From Thermoplasmata archaeon (GTDB lineage: Archaea; Thermoplasmatota; Thermoplasmata; Halarchaeoplasmatales; Halarchaeoplasmataceae), in the NCBI GenBank assembly GCA_003551065.1, contig PULU01000092.1, positions 1 to 52,819 of the forward strand: DNA of 52,819 bases, in the 5' to 3' direction. A program made the translations under genes and the position numbers. Below are positions 44,038 through 52,819 of this stretch, piece after piece. The first letter of the stretch is position 1. The number at the start of each line of letters is the position of its first letter. The notes below the pieces were generated by a model. The model made no database searches and was not told the origin of the DNA. It worked only from the letters and a program-made list of their open reading frames with translations.

Positions 44038-44490
44038 TCAGAGATACTTAGTCAATTCAGGCTCATCTTCAGCCATCTTTTTCAATATCTCATACGCGGA
44101 ATTGTCTAATAAAGACTGTCCCTCAGATGTGATAACTCTACCTTCTTTTTCCTTTTTGATGAGTCCTTCTTTTTCTAGCTGCTGAAGAGCGGTTCTGACG
44201 ATGGCCCCCGATCCTTTAGCGGCTCTACTCGGTTTCGATCCTCTCTCCTGTTTTCCACCATATTTACCCCTCAATTTGGATATACCGACAGGTCCTTGGA
44301 TATATACACTCCTCAAGATGGCCGACGTTCTTTTATACCACCAATCGTCCTCTAAAGGAGCTTTCTCCTTATGGATCCCTGTCTTCACATAGGGTGACCA
44401 GTCAGGACTCTTTATACTATCCATATCCTTCAGCTTTTTGCTTATATCCTCTATCAATTTGTTCGGAGGGACTTCGTATACTGTGACCAT
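44038..44490 (-). CDS. rps19e: 30S ribosomal protein eS19
   Basis: A 150-residue protein. It shows DWSPYVKTGIHKE, WWYKRTSAILRSVY, GPVGISKLRGKYGG and the winged-helix C-terminus ending PELTKYL. The first gene of the operon; about 85 bases upstream hold the promoter. Confidence 0.96.
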   Translation of the reverse strand: MVTVYEVPPNKLIEDISKKLKDMDSIKSPDWSPYVKTGIHKEKAPLEDDWWYKRTSAILRSVYIQGPVGISKLRGKYGGKQERGSKPSRAAKGSGAIVRTALQQLEKEGLIKKEKEGRVITSEGQSLLDNSAYEILKKMAEDEPELTKYL

Positions 44491-44574
44491 GATATATTAC
44501 TCTCCAGTGAACTCAATATTAGACCTTATTTAAAGGTTGTTATTAAATATTTCCCACGGTACGACGACATCGGA

Positions 44575-45522
44575 CTACTCATTATCGTAAATTTCACCGT
44601 TCATCCTAGGCAGTAGAGCCTCTGTAAGGGCAGACTTGATATAACCTTTTTTTCCCTCGTTTCCACCGGTTATCAAACATATGGGGTCTAGTTCATCTCT
44701 CTCCTCTCCTATAACAACGTTCAGAGAATCTAATGTATGTATATTCTCTCCAGATTCCATCCATCTTCTTGGCACGCGTATACCTGGACTGTGGCCATGA
44801 GAGATGTATCCCGAGGTATCTTTTATCACTGCATGTTCGAACACTAATAGTTCTTCACCTAATTCAAAACTACCTGGTATTATGGCGATGCCGTATTCGA
44901 ATCCTTTCGGGACTTCTACTATTCTTTCTCCCCTTTCATTTATCTCAGTTCCATCATTATTTAGATCATTCTTATCGATTGGTTTCGTTTCGAATTCACA
45001 TTCAAAAAAATTTGAAAGTGTATCTATAGCGACATCGAAGGCATCGTCGTCCAAGCACTTTAGATATACCTTCACAGGCGTTAATCTATCTCCGTATTCG
45101 TTGATATCTCCATCTCGTATCCTGGTAGAGCTTATCCGTAGAAAATCCTCAGCTACCACCGGTTTTACCTCTATGATATCCAAAGGATCCTTACCCTTTT
45201 CTTTCCTTTTCTCGTTGATCTTTTCTCCTCTTTTTCTCGTTTCTGAAGACACCACCAGTTTATCGTAATCTCCTTCTACAGCTTTCTCGTATGGGTCCGA
45301 TATCTCTACGATCTTCCAATCTTCTTTATCCGCTAGATAATTTTCTAGATCGAGTTTCCGTTCTTTAAAACTCCTTTTCACCTCGGGCTTCCAATCCTTC
45401 AGCATCTCATCGGATACCAGACCGATGGTAACCTCCCCTTCCTCGAAAGCTCTGTCGATGAGTTTCATATGTCCCAGGTGTAGTTTATCGAAAGTCCCTC
45501 CGAGTATAACCTTATTTTTCAT
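44575..45522 (-). CDS. Phosphopantetheine adenylyltransferase fused to DUF84-like domain
   Basis: A 315-residue fusion. Residues 1-150 are the archaeal PPAT of coenzyme A synthesis, with GGTFDKLHLGHM (HxGH) and ISSTRIR. Residues about 155-315 resemble the DUF84 inosine/xanthosine triphosphatase fold: YGIAIIPGSFELGEELLVF, SHGHSPGIRVP, LITGGNEGKKGYIKSALTEALLPR. The DUF84 part looks weakened compared with the family (IIPGSFE where EGG/SGGFE-type loops occur), so its activity is uncertain. The start is one base after the DUF2116 stop. Confidence 0.85.
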   Translation of the reverse strand: MKNKVILGGTFDKLHLGHMKLIDRAFEEGEVTIGLVSDEMLKDWKPEVKRSFKERKLDLENYLADKEDWKIVEISDPYEKAVEGDYDKLVVSSETRKRGEKINEKRKEKGKDPLDIIEVKPVVAEDFLRISSTRIRDGDINEYGDRLTPVKVYLKCLDDDAFDVAIDTLSNFFECEFETKPIDKNDLNNDGTEINERGERIVEVPKGFEYGIAIIPGSFELGEELLVFEHAVIKDTSGYISHGHSPGIRVPRRWMESGENIHTLDSLNVVIGEERDELDPICLITGGNEGKKGYIKSALTEALLPRMNGEIYDNE

Positions 45523-45523
45523 A

Positions 45524-45712
45524 TTACCATATCCCGGATATCTGTAAAAACATCAATGCAAGCAGAACTGCTAATAGGACATAGAAGATGTAAGTCCTTT
45601 TTTTCCTTTTTTGGAGATACTCATCATATTCTTCTCGGCATTTCTCGGAGCAGAATTTTTTATCCAAGGGCACAGGTTTGCTGCACACTTGACAATGGGT
45701 ATGTGGTTCCAT
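45524..45712 (-). CDS. DUF2116 zinc-ribbon membrane protein
   Basis: A 62-residue protein with CQVCSKPV and KKFCSEKCREEYDEY (a four-Cys zinc ribbon), a basic stretch, and one C-terminal transmembrane helix (FYVLLAVLLALMFLQI). It matches DUF2116 in layout. Function unknown. It lies between gltX (39 bases) and the PPAT fusion (one base) on one strand, so the three are probably one transcript. Confidence 0.85.
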   Translation of the reverse strand: MEPHTHCQVCSKPVPLDKKFCSEKCREEYDEYLQKRKKRTYIFYVLLAVLLALMFLQISGIW

Positions 45713-45751
45713 GGTAAGGAAATAAGCATCAGGGTTTTAATCATTTTCCCT

Positions 45752-47413
45752 TCATCTATGTCCGTAGGCAGCGGTCCAAGGATCATCATCCAGTATCCTT
45801 ACGAAACCATATCTTTCGAACTGTATTATATCTCCCATCTCTACCTCTTCGATATTCTTCTCCACTATCCCTTCATCAAAACTCCCGTCAGGCATCTCTA
45901 CTGAACAATCTTCACCGTCCGGTAGCCACTGTATCTTCAGAATGTCTTTGTTTTCTAGATCCGTGATATGTGCTTTTTTTTCCTCAAGTTCGATGTTGAA
46001 GAGATTCTTCAGTCTGACTTCTTTTCCTTCGTTCTCTTCCCAGTCCTTCTTTGATATGTACAATCTATCACTTATACCGATCTCTCTGTTACCCCTTTCA
46101 GGGAAATCTGGATGCCTGGGGATCTCTGAGGTCTGTAATGGTGCCTCTCCGATGAGCTCTATGCAGACAGGGTCCTTCACGAAAAAATATCTGTTAGCTT
46201 TTTCGTCAATCAACTCCCTGTTTTTTGCGTACAGTTTGGATGCAGGGACTTCTATATCTGTTTTGGATAATCCAAAATCCAAGATGAACTCTCTCAGCGC
46301 ATCTGGTTCAATACCTCTTCTTTCTAGTGACTGCATAGACCACGTCCTGGGATCGTCCCATCCTCTGAGTTGATCGTTTTTGATCTGCTGCTGGAACTCG
46401 CTCTTACTCAACTTTATATCTTTCAACCTGAGCATCCCATAGTGTAGGAACTCACAGTCTTCCCAACCGAAAAGATTCCAGATGTATTCTTCCATCTTGT
46501 CTTCCATGACCAGGTCTTTTCCCCGCAATATATGTGTCATTCCTAAAAGATGATCATCTATGGCCCATGAGAATTCTAAGAGAGGCCAAACGTGATATTT
46601 ATCCCCGACTTTTGGATGTTCATTATGGGATACACGGAACAGGACCCTATCCCTGAAAGCCGGGTCTGGGTACTGCATGTCTGTTTTCAATCTGACAGTC
46701 ACTTCTCCTTCCTTGAACTCTCCTTCAAGCATCTTTTCCCACTCTTCGAGGTTCTTTTCGATACTCCTCTCTCTGTGTTCGCAACCCACGCCCTTTTCCC
46801 GATTTTTTCTCAAGCTTTCAGCATCACATTCACATACGTAGGCTTCACCCATCTCTATTATCTTTTCACCGTATTCGTAATAGATCTCCATCCTCTCTGA
46901 TTTATAATAGTTTTCATGCCACTCCACATCCAGCCATTCAAGCCCTTCCTTTATAAGATCATAGGCTTCGAGGAGAGGTTTCTTTTTTTCTGATCCGATG
47001 GTATCATCATAAAAGAGCACGAGTTTACCATCGTACCTCTTCACGTACTCGTCGTTGAGTATGACCATCCTTGAGTTCCCAATGTGCAGGGGACCGCTGG
47101 GATAAGGGGCCATCCTCATGACTACGTCATCTGCATCGAGTTCTGGTAAGGTATCTTCTTCTTGTTTCTCCTTCTCTTCAAAAAACTCAGGCATCAATCC
47201 TTTCAGTTCTTTTTTCTGTTCTTCGAGAGAGAGTTGATTCACCTGTTGTATAGTTTTCATTATCAGATCCTTGGTGCCATCGGGATCCTCTCTACATTCT
47301 TCTGACTCCCCCATAACCTTCCCCATAACCGGACCTAAATTTGCTTCTCCATCGAACTTGACAGCGTTTCTGAGTGCGTATCTTTTGATGAGTTCTTCCC
47401 TTTCATCAGACAT
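45752..47413 (-). CDS. gltX: Glutamyl-tRNA synthetase, archaeal type
   Basis: A 553-residue class Ib synthetase that makes Glu-tRNA-Glu and, in archaea, Glu-tRNA-Gln for later amidation. The HIGH-like motif is HIGNS in APYPSGPLHIGNS and the KMSKS-like motif is KLSKS. Cys/His residues (CECDAE, CEH) near 195-215 may bind zinc. The C-terminal beta-barrel anticodon domains are of the GlnRS type, as is usual in archaea. Confidence 0.96.
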   Translation of the reverse strand: MSDEREELIKRYALRNAVKFDGEANLGPVMGKVMGESEECREDPDGTKDLIMKTIQQVNQLSLEEQKKELKGLMPEFFEEKEKQEEDTLPELDADDVVMRMAPYPSGPLHIGNSRMVILNDEYVKRYDGKLVLFYDDTIGSEKKKPLLEAYDLIKEGLEWLDVEWHENYYKSERMEIYYEYGEKIIEMGEAYVCECDAESLRKNREKGVGCEHRERSIEKNLEEWEKMLEGEFKEGEVTVRLKTDMQYPDPAFRDRVLFRVSHNEHPKVGDKYHVWPLLEFSWAIDDHLLGMTHILRGKDLVMEDKMEEYIWNLFGWEDCEFLHYGMLRLKDIKLSKSEFQQQIKNDQLRGWDDPRTWSMQSLERRGIEPDALREFILDFGLSKTDIEVPASKLYAKNRELIDEKANRYFFVKDPVCIELIGEAPLQTSEIPRHPDFPERGNREIGISDRLYISKKDWEENEGKEVRLKNLFNIELEEKKAHITDLENKDILKIQWLPDGEDCSVEMPDGSFDEGIVEKNIEEVEMGDIIQFERYGFVRILDDDPWTAAYGHR

Positions 47414-47547
47414 GTTTAGATGTTACATGTCGTATGATATATGGGTTTTTGCCTTAGGAGTTTGTTTTAGATATATTGAATTTTCATTGAAAGAGAAGAT
47501 ATAGTAGTATGACAACCTCTAGATGATTTTACTCCTTCGATAGATCT

Positions 47548-47979
47548 CTAGTCCTTTGAACAGCTCTCATCATTGCATGAGGGTATCTCATTACCATGTG
47601 GACAATTACTAGGTCTTCCGAGTTTTTCACATAAGATGTCTATCATTTCAGCATCGAAGATATGCTCCAACTGACAGGCTTTATCGTGAAGTATTTCTTC
47701 ATCGAGTGAAAAGTATTTCTTGAGAAAAACTTCTAGTATCCTGTGGCTCCTCACTATGCGTTCCCCTTCAGTATATCCCTTTTCAGTGAGTTTCACTCCA
47801 TGATAGGGTATGTATTCGATATAGCTCTCTTCCTCAAGCTTGGGTAGGACTTCTGTTACCGTAGGAGGAGAAACGCCTAGATGATCAGCTATCTCACCGG
47901 TCTTGATATTATCTCCCTTGGATCCCTTGTATAATTTGTACATAGTTTCAAGATATTCTTCCTCGGTTTCTCTCTTCAT
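47548..47979 (-). CDS. DtxR/MntR-family metal-dependent repressor
   Basis: A regulator of about 143 residues. The winged helix (EEYLETMYKLY...TGEIADHLGVSPPTVTEVLPKL) is followed by the dimerization and metal-binding domain with ACQLEHIFDAEMIDIL and GRPSNCPHGNEIP. The C-terminal SH3 domain is absent, as in MntR. The Cys-rich end (CNDESC) is unusual. It would control iron or manganese uptake, but no transporter gene is adjacent. ATG 47979 is chosen; a start four codons upstream is possible. Confidence 0.9.
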   Translation of the reverse strand: MKRETEEEYLETMYKLYKGSKGDNIKTGEIADHLGVSPPTVTEVLPKLEEESYIEYIPYHGVKLTEKGYTEGERIVRSHRILEVFLKKYFSLDEEILHDKACQLEHIFDAEMIDILCEKLGRPSNCPHGNEIPSCNDESCSKD

Positions 47980-48044
47980 AATCACTTTCAATCTTATAAA
48001 ATATTTATAGGTTTGGAATTGTAAATATTAGTAAAAAACTGAAA

Positions 48045-48144
48045 TAGCGGGGAGTGGATTTGAACCACTGGTCTCCGGGTTCCTCAGGTGCATTTAGCTG
48101 CACCATATGAGCCCGACGGGTTTTCCTAGCTACCCTACCCCGCT
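48045..48144 (-). tRNA. Initiator tRNA-Met (CAU) with a 25-base intron
   Basis: The acceptor stem is AGCGGGG with CCCCGCT and discriminator A73; A1-U72 marks an archaeal initiator. The D stem is GGGT/ACCC, the T stem AGTGG/CCACT with loop TTCAAAT. The anticodon stem TCGGG/CCCGG holds three G-C pairs next to the loop, a second initiator hallmark, and the spliced loop reads CUCAUAA (anticodon CAU). The intron spans 48081-48105, between positions 37 and 38. Around it is a textbook bulge-helix-bulge: CTCA/TGAG helix with three-base bulges TAT and GAA. CCA is not encoded. Confidence 0.96.
48081..48105 (-). other. tRNA intron with bulge-helix-bulge splice sites
   Basis: 25 bases after A37 of the initiator tRNA. 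Its inner part forms a hairpin (GGTGCA with TGCACC). The 3' part provides TGAG, pairing with CTCA of the anticodon loop, so that both cuts fall within three-base bulges, as the archaeal splicing endonuclease requires. Confidence 0.9.
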
Positions 48145-48242
48145 ATTATGGGAAAATCGAGATCAACTTTCTCTGGGATTCCTATATTAGGATGCATTTT
48201 ATAAATCTTTCTATGGTCGAGAGTTCAAAGGGCGGAACTTTA

Positions 48243-49961
48243 TCATGTTCGTTTGAACATCTTCTCCAATTCCTTTTCTGAGAAATTGATTATAGTGGGT
48301 CTCCCGTGAGGACATGTATATGGTATCTCCGTCCTGCCCAACTCATCGAGTAATCTTTTCGCCCTTGTGGGAGATATGTTGTCACCTGCCATGACAGACG
48401 ACCTACAGGCCATGTACTTGATCAGTTCTTCTTTCCTCTCTTCCAGACTGCTGTTCCTGAGCTCTAAAAGTTCGTCGAGTATAGAATGTATGATCTCATC
48501 TCCCTGCAGTTCTCCTAATACAACCGGTACTCCCGTGAGCCTGAATGTTGTCTTACCGAAGGGCTCTATCTTGAAGCCCAGTCGTTCTAAAAGCTCCTCG
48601 TTGGCCTTGATGAGAGCTGCTTCTCTGGGTTTTAGATCCATGGTTTTTGGAGATAATAGATCTTGGCATCCGATCTTTTCTTCGTATTTATCTTTCAATC
48701 TTTCGTAGTTCACCCTTTCATGGGCTGCATGTTGGTCTATTATCACGAACCCATCAGGGACTTCGGCCAATATGTAAGAATCCTTGATTATATCCATTAT
48801 CCTCATTTTTGGTAACTTAGATCCAGATACATCGACAGCTTCCTTTATACCCAATCTAGTTTGAGAGTAGGCATCTGTTATTGAGGCAACACCATTACCT
48901 TCAGTTGTTTTACTGTTTTTTTCCTCCTTGGGTTTTACCTCATTTACGTCCTTTTTTGGGGTAGGTATCAGGTCATTATCTAATAAACTCTTTCTGACAC
49001 CTTCAAAGACTATCCTTTTAACCTTCTCCTCCTCTTTGAACCTGATCTTGGTCTTAGTAGGATGTACATTAACATCGATCTCTTCACCAGGTATAGAGAT
49101 ATTTAATACAGTTATGGGGTATCGTCTTTTGGGCAGTAACGTCTTGTATCCCTCCATGAGTCCATCTCTCAGGAGGTTGTTTTCGATGAATCGATCGTTC
49201 ACATAGGTGTACATATGTTTCCTGCTAGCTCTTGTAACTTCTGGCTTGCTGACGAATCCTTCGATGTACATACCTTCACTTTCATAATCTACAAGGAACA
49301 TCTTTTTTGCGACCTGGGTTCCGTATATGGCCTTGATATTCTCCAGTATCGAATCTGACTTTGGAGCAAAGAACAATTCATTACCGTTGTGGATCAGTTT
49401 GAAACGGACCTCCGGTTTAGATAGTGCGTTCTTAGTAACTACATCCGTTACGTGGGCTAATTCAGTGTTCGTCTTTTTAAGATATTTCCGTCTAGCAGGA
49501 GTATTATAGAAAAGGTCGTTGACTTCTATCAGTGTTCCAGTAGGAGACCCTTTTGTATTTAACTCCTTGACATTTCCTCCATGTATCTTGGTTTCCACAC
49601 CTTCTAATTCGTCCTCTCTCTTTGTGACACATCTAACCTTCGAGACCGCAGCGATACTGGGAAGGGCTTCGCCCCTAAAACCCAGACTTTCGAGGTCATC
49701 TAGATCTTCTATCTCGTGTATCTTGCTAGTTGCATGCTTTTCGAAGGCCAGTTCCACTTCTTCTTTATTCATACCACATCCATTGTCTTTCACGAGTATG
49801 CGATCCTTACCTCCTCTCTCTATCTCCACCAGTATATCGTCCGCACCAGCATCTAAAGAATTTTCGATCAACTCCTTCACAACCGACGCTGGACGCTCGA
49901 TAACCTCACCAGCAGCTATCTGGTTGACGGTCTGTGATGATAACTTGTGGATCCGTGACAT
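48243..49961 (-). CDS. mutL: DNA mismatch repair protein MutL, endonuclease type
   Basis: A protein of about 572 residues. The GHKL ATPase domain has VVKELIENSLDAGA, DNGCGM and GFRGEALPSI. The C-terminal domain keeps the nicking motif DQHAAHERVNYE and CPHGRP, which mark MutL proteins that cut DNA themselves in organisms without MutH. The start is ATG 49961, overlapping the mutS stop by one base (TGATG); a TTG just upstream is less likely. Confidence 0.96.
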   Translation of the reverse strand: MSRIHKLSSQTVNQIAAGEVIERPASVVKELIENSLDAGADDILVEIERGGKDRILVKDNGCGMNKEEVELAFEKHATSKIHEIEDLDDLESLGFRGEALPSIAAVSKVRCVTKREDELEGVETKIHGGNVKELNTKGSPTGTLIEVNDLFYNTPARRKYLKKTNTELAHVTDVVTKNALSKPEVRFKLIHNGNELFFAPKSDSILENIKAIYGTQVAKKMFLVDYESEGMYIEGFVSKPEVTRASRKHMYTYVNDRFIENNLLRDGLMEGYKTLLPKRRYPITVLNISIPGEEIDVNVHPTKTKIRFKEEEKVKRIVFEGVRKSLLDNDLIPTPKKDVNEVKPKEEKNSKTTEGNGVASITDAYSQTRLGIKEAVDVSGSKLPKMRIMDIIKDSYILAEVPDGFVIIDQHAAHERVNYERLKDKYEEKIGCQDLLSPKTMDLKPREAALIKANEELLERLGFKIEPFGKTTFRLTGVPVVLGELQGDEIIHSILDELLELRNSSLEERKEELIKYMACRSSVMAGDNISPTRAKRLLDELGRTEIPYTCPHGRPTIINFSEKELEKMFKRT

Positions 49962-52555
49962 CAATCTTCAGCCTCCTTTCTCAACTTCCACAATTCGTTC
50001 ATGGCTTCTAAAGGGGTCATATTCTCTAGATCCAATTCTTTCAACTCCTCGACAACGGGATGACTTTCTGAGGACGTATCACCGGATTCTGGATCGAAAA
50101 CCACCTGTTTCAATCTAGGGCCGTCATCGGTCTCCATCTTGATGGTATGATCTTTCTCGATCTGCTCGAGTACATCACCAGCTCTTTCGACAACTGGATC
50201 TGGAACACCTGCTAGAGAGGCAACATGGATACCATAACTTTCATCCGTGTGCCCATCACGTACTTTTCTGAGGAAGGTCACATCTCCTTCACTTTCCTTC
50301 ACTGCTACGTGGAGATTTTTGACCCCTTTCAGTGATCTCTCTAATTCGGTGATCTCGTGATAGTGGGTAGCGAAGAGTGTTTTAGCTCTCACATATTCGT
50401 TTATATACTCTGTCACGGCCCACGCTATACTCAGTCCATCGAATGTACTAGTTCCGCTGCCGATCTCGTCTAGAAGTATGAGGCTGTTCTCAGATGCGTT
50501 ATGTAGGATGTTAGCCAGTTCTACCATCTCTACCATGAATGTTGATTGTCCTTTGGTAAGGGCATCCAATGAACCGACCCTAGTAAATATCCTATCCACG
50601 ACACCGATATGAGCCTTTTCAGCAGGTACGAAACTGCCTATATGAGCTAAGAGGGTTATCAGAGCCACCTGTCTCATGTAAGTAGATTTACCGGACATGT
50701 TAGGACCGGTGATGATCAGGTACCTGTTATTATCCATATCTAGGAGTGAATCGTTGGGGATAAAACTTTCAACCGTTTTTTCCACAACTGGATGACGTCC
50801 TTCACTGATATCTATCCTTCCGTCTTCTCCAATCTCTGGTAGATTATAATCGTTCCGGACAGCTATATGTGCAAAATTACAGATCACGTCCAACCTTGCT
50901 ATCGTGTCGGCAGTGGTTTGAAACCTTTCAGACTCATCCCCAACCTTCTCTCTCACCTTCTTGAATATCTCGTACTCAAGGGCCTCCATCTTTTCTTCAG
51001 AACTGATGATCTCCTCCTCTTTTTCCTTTAATTTCTGGGTATAGTATCGTTCACTGTTTTTCAGGGTCTGTTTCCTGGAATATCCTTCTGGAACCTTGTC
51101 GATCTTGGACTTCGGCACTTCGATGTAATAACCATGGACCTTGTTATAACCCACCTTCAATCTTTCTATCCCTGTCTTATCCTTTTCTTCTTCTTCAAGT
51201 GAACTGATCCACTCTTTCCCTTGTTTCGTCTTCTTTTTCAGTTCATCCAACCTTTCGTGAAATCCTTCCTTGATTATACCCCCCTCTTTTACCGTAGCTG
51301 GTGGGTCTTCGATGATAGCGTTATCTATCATCTCTTTTACATCTTCCATGGGGTCTAGAGAATCTTTTATCTCCCTAAGATAACCACTATCTAGATCACA
51401 AATCAAATCTTTTAAAGGCTCTAGTCGAATCAATACATTCTTGATGGATATCAGGTCTCGGGCATTTGCGTTCCCATAAACGACCCTACTGATCAGCCTT
51501 TCTATATCGGACATACCGTTCATCTGCTCCCTGATATCGTCTCTTAAGAACAACTCGTTTTTAAGTTCCTGTACCGACTCCAATCTTTTTTCGATCTGCT
51601 CGATGTTCAACAAGGGCTGTTGCAGCCATTTTCTTAATTTTCTCGAGCCCATGGCGGTGACTGTTTCGTTCAATATATCCAATAGGGTACCTTTCTTTCC
51701 ACCATCCCGTAGATTTTGAAATATCTCCAGGTTCTTCAAAGTTGTGGCATCGATGGTCATGTAATCGTCGTGAGAGTAGCTCCTTATCCTTTGGATGTTA
51801 TCCATGGTCCTTTTTTGGGTATCCTCAATATAATCCAATACTCCGCCTGCGGCTTTGACGGCTTGTTTACTACCCTGTATTCCCAGGGGTTCTAAAGTTT
51901 CGATATCGAAATGAGCGAGTAACCTCTGTTTAGCTGGATGGTACCTGAAGGCATCGTCTTGGAATTTATTGACCATCATCGGTACATCTTTCTGTATCTC
52001 AGATAAGAACTCCTCTTCTTGGTAGATCCCCGAAGGTAAAATACATTCTGAGGGTTCGTATCGGATTATTTCAGAGATAAGACCTTCTTTATTTTTGAAT
52101 TCTGTCACTAAGAATTCTCCAGTAGAGATATCAACTGCAGCTAGACCGAAACCATTCCCTTTGGTGATGCTGATTAGATAGTTATTGCTGGCACTTTCCA
52201 GAATACCTTCGTCTATGACTGTACCAGGTGTTACCACCCTTACGACTTCCCGATCTACCAAACCCTTGGCTTTGCTCGGATCCTCGACCTGCTCAGCTAT
52301 CGCAACGGTGTAACCTTTTTTTATCAAACGCTGGAGGTAAGAATCGACGGAGTGGTAAGGTATTCCTGCCATAGGGATGGGATCATCCTTACCTTTATCC
52401 CGGGTGGTTAGGACGATATCGAGTTCGTCAGCAGCCGTTTTTGCATCCTCATCGAACATTTCGTAGAAATCACCCATACGGAAAAATAGGATAGACTCTG
52501 GATATTGTTTTTTGAGTTCATAATACTGTTTCATCATCGGAGTCCTGTCAGTCAT
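49961..52555 (-). CDS. mutS: DNA mismatch repair protein MutS
   Basis: An 864-residue MutS1-type mismatch sensor. The N-terminal mismatch-binding motif is DFYEMF (Phe-x-Glu) near residue 30. The ATPase has Walker A GPNMSGKST and LILLDEIGSGTST, and the end carries a typical C-terminal helix region. GGAGG precedes the ATG. Both the start MTDRTPMMKQYYELK and the full length match bacterial-type MutS, found in only some archaea. It is co-transcribed with mutL. Confidence 0.97.
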   Translation of the reverse strand: MTDRTPMMKQYYELKKQYPESILFFRMGDFYEMFDEDAKTAADELDIVLTTRDKGKDDPIPMAGIPYHSVDSYLQRLIKKGYTVAIAEQVEDPSKAKGLVDREVVRVVTPGTVIDEGILESASNNYLISITKGNGFGLAAVDISTGEFLVTEFKNKEGLISEIIRYEPSECILPSGIYQEEEFLSEIQKDVPMMVNKFQDDAFRYHPAKQRLLAHFDIETLEPLGIQGSKQAVKAAGGVLDYIEDTQKRTMDNIQRIRSYSHDDYMTIDATTLKNLEIFQNLRDGGKKGTLLDILNETVTAMGSRKLRKWLQQPLLNIEQIEKRLESVQELKNELFLRDDIREQMNGMSDIERLISRVVYGNANARDLISIKNVLIRLEPLKDLICDLDSGYLREIKDSLDPMEDVKEMIDNAIIEDPPATVKEGGIIKEGFHERLDELKKKTKQGKEWISSLEEEEKDKTGIERLKVGYNKVHGYYIEVPKSKIDKVPEGYSRKQTLKNSERYYTQKLKEKEEEIISSEEKMEALEYEIFKKVREKVGDESERFQTTADTIARLDVICNFAHIAVRNDYNLPEIGEDGRIDISEGRHPVVEKTVESFIPNDSLLDMDNNRYLIITGPNMSGKSTYMRQVALITLLAHIGSFVPAEKAHIGVVDRIFTRVGSLDALTKGQSTFMVEMVELANILHNASENSLILLDEIGSGTSTFDGLSIAWAVTEYINEYVRAKTLFATHYHEITELERSLKGVKNLHVAVKESEGDVTFLRKVRDGHTDESYGIHVASLAGVPDPVVERAGDVLEQIEKDHTIKMETDDGPRLKQVVFDPESGDTSSESHPVVEELKELDLENMTPLEAMNELWKLRKEAED

Positions 52556-52767
52556 CCAAGTTCCTCCTTTGGGTTTTTCATCGGCTTTATATCTCCTTTG
52601 GATTCGAAAGTCAAGATGTTAGTAATAAACCTTTTTTCTTAGTTATCTGTTAATTTCTCTATGCGCTCAAAAATTATATATAAAATATCTTGGTTACAAA
52701 ATTTAGTCCTTCGATAAAAATCAGATAAACTTAGATAAAAAAAGAGAATAATTTTTTTGATGGGTAA

Positions 52768-52819
52768 TTATTTTTCTATCTTAACTTCTATTTTTCTTTT
52801 CAATGTATCTTCGATAGGG
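52768..52819 (-). CDS. Possible 3' end of a gene entering from the right
   Basis: The minus strand reads PIEDTLKRKIEVKIEK and then TAA at 52770-52768, a Lys/Glu-rich end that looks like coding sequence. Only 52 bases are visible, so the product cannot be named. The following 212 bases up to mutS are AT-rich and hold the mutS promoter. Confidence 0.35.
   Translation of the reverse strand, partial: PIEDTLKRKIEVKIEK

Noticed and set aside
1-52819. CRISPR array or insertion sequence
   Set aside because: No regularly spaced direct repeats and no transposase, integrase or Cas-like protein were found on either strand.

Overview
This window is a stretch of archaeal chromosome, almost certainly euryarchaeal. 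The evidence is a proteasome beta subunit with its PAN ATPase, KH-domain aCPSF1/FttA, RNA polymerase subunit K, ribosomal proteins eS19, eL31 and eL39, aIF6, RNase P protein 4, diphthine synthase, deoxyhypusine synthase, Trm1 and Trm5, archaeal-type GluRS, archaetidylserine synthase and decarboxylase, MptD and tubulin-like FtsZ. Proteins are rich in Glu/Asp, the DNA is moderately AT-rich, TATA boxes sit about 25-30 bases before starts, and GGAGG ribosome sites occur at internal operon genes. A MutS-MutL pair and a PPAT-DUF84 fusion narrow the lineage, but I cannot name it from sequence alone; a Thermoplasmatota-like or halophile-adjacent euryarchaeon is a guess.

Layout. 1-460: end of an MBL hydrolase overlapped by a Cys-rich DUF6485 protein. 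460-3540: an accessory island of three tandem paralogous secreted or lipoprotein-like genes with a start-region frameshift, lost lipobox cysteines and a decayed tail. 3.7-12.1 kb: XPD-type helicase, IleRS, Dph5, Trm5, YhbY-like protein and RNase P protein 4. 12.0-14.8 kb: a ModE-type HTH-NUDIX fusion and two tandem GlcNAc-1-phosphotransferase-like membrane enzymes. 15.0-18.5 kb: PsmB, FttA, then uS2-RpoK on the other strand. 18.6-28.6 kb: a THUMP-less ThiI-like PP-loop protein, a ThiF/UbaA-type E1, membrane proteins, a MagIII-like glycosylase, DUF763, PAN, a small zinc ribbon next to a G+C-rich structured RNA candidate, a Usp-like protein and a PUA/PAPS-reductase/ferredoxin protein. 28.6-38.3 kb: Trm1, THEP1, Psd-Pss-MptD, FtsZ, deoxyhypusine synthase, a dTMP-kinase-like protein, UbiA, PyrB-PyrI and a coiled-coil protein. 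38.4-45.7 kb: M18 peptidase, RqcH/NFACT, an MBL protein, the eS19-PDCD5-eL39-eL31-aIF6 operon, PPAT-DUF84 and DUF2116. 45.7-52.8 kb: GluRS, a DtxR/MntR-type regulator, an intron-bearing initiator tRNA, MutL, MutS, and the possible 3' end of another gene.

Most of the window is core informational and housekeeping content: translation factors and tRNA modification, proteasome and ribosome-associated quality control, transcription termination, lipid and pyrimidine synthesis, and mismatch repair. Genes on opposite strands meet tail to tail with almost no space: eleven convergent pairs have gaps of 30 bases or less, or overlap. The most unusual elements are the G+C-rich foldable region at 25880-26094, the degenerating lipoprotein cluster at 0.9-3.5 kb, and a perfect 26-bp palindrome forming the shared 3' ends of two convergent genes at 22551-22576.
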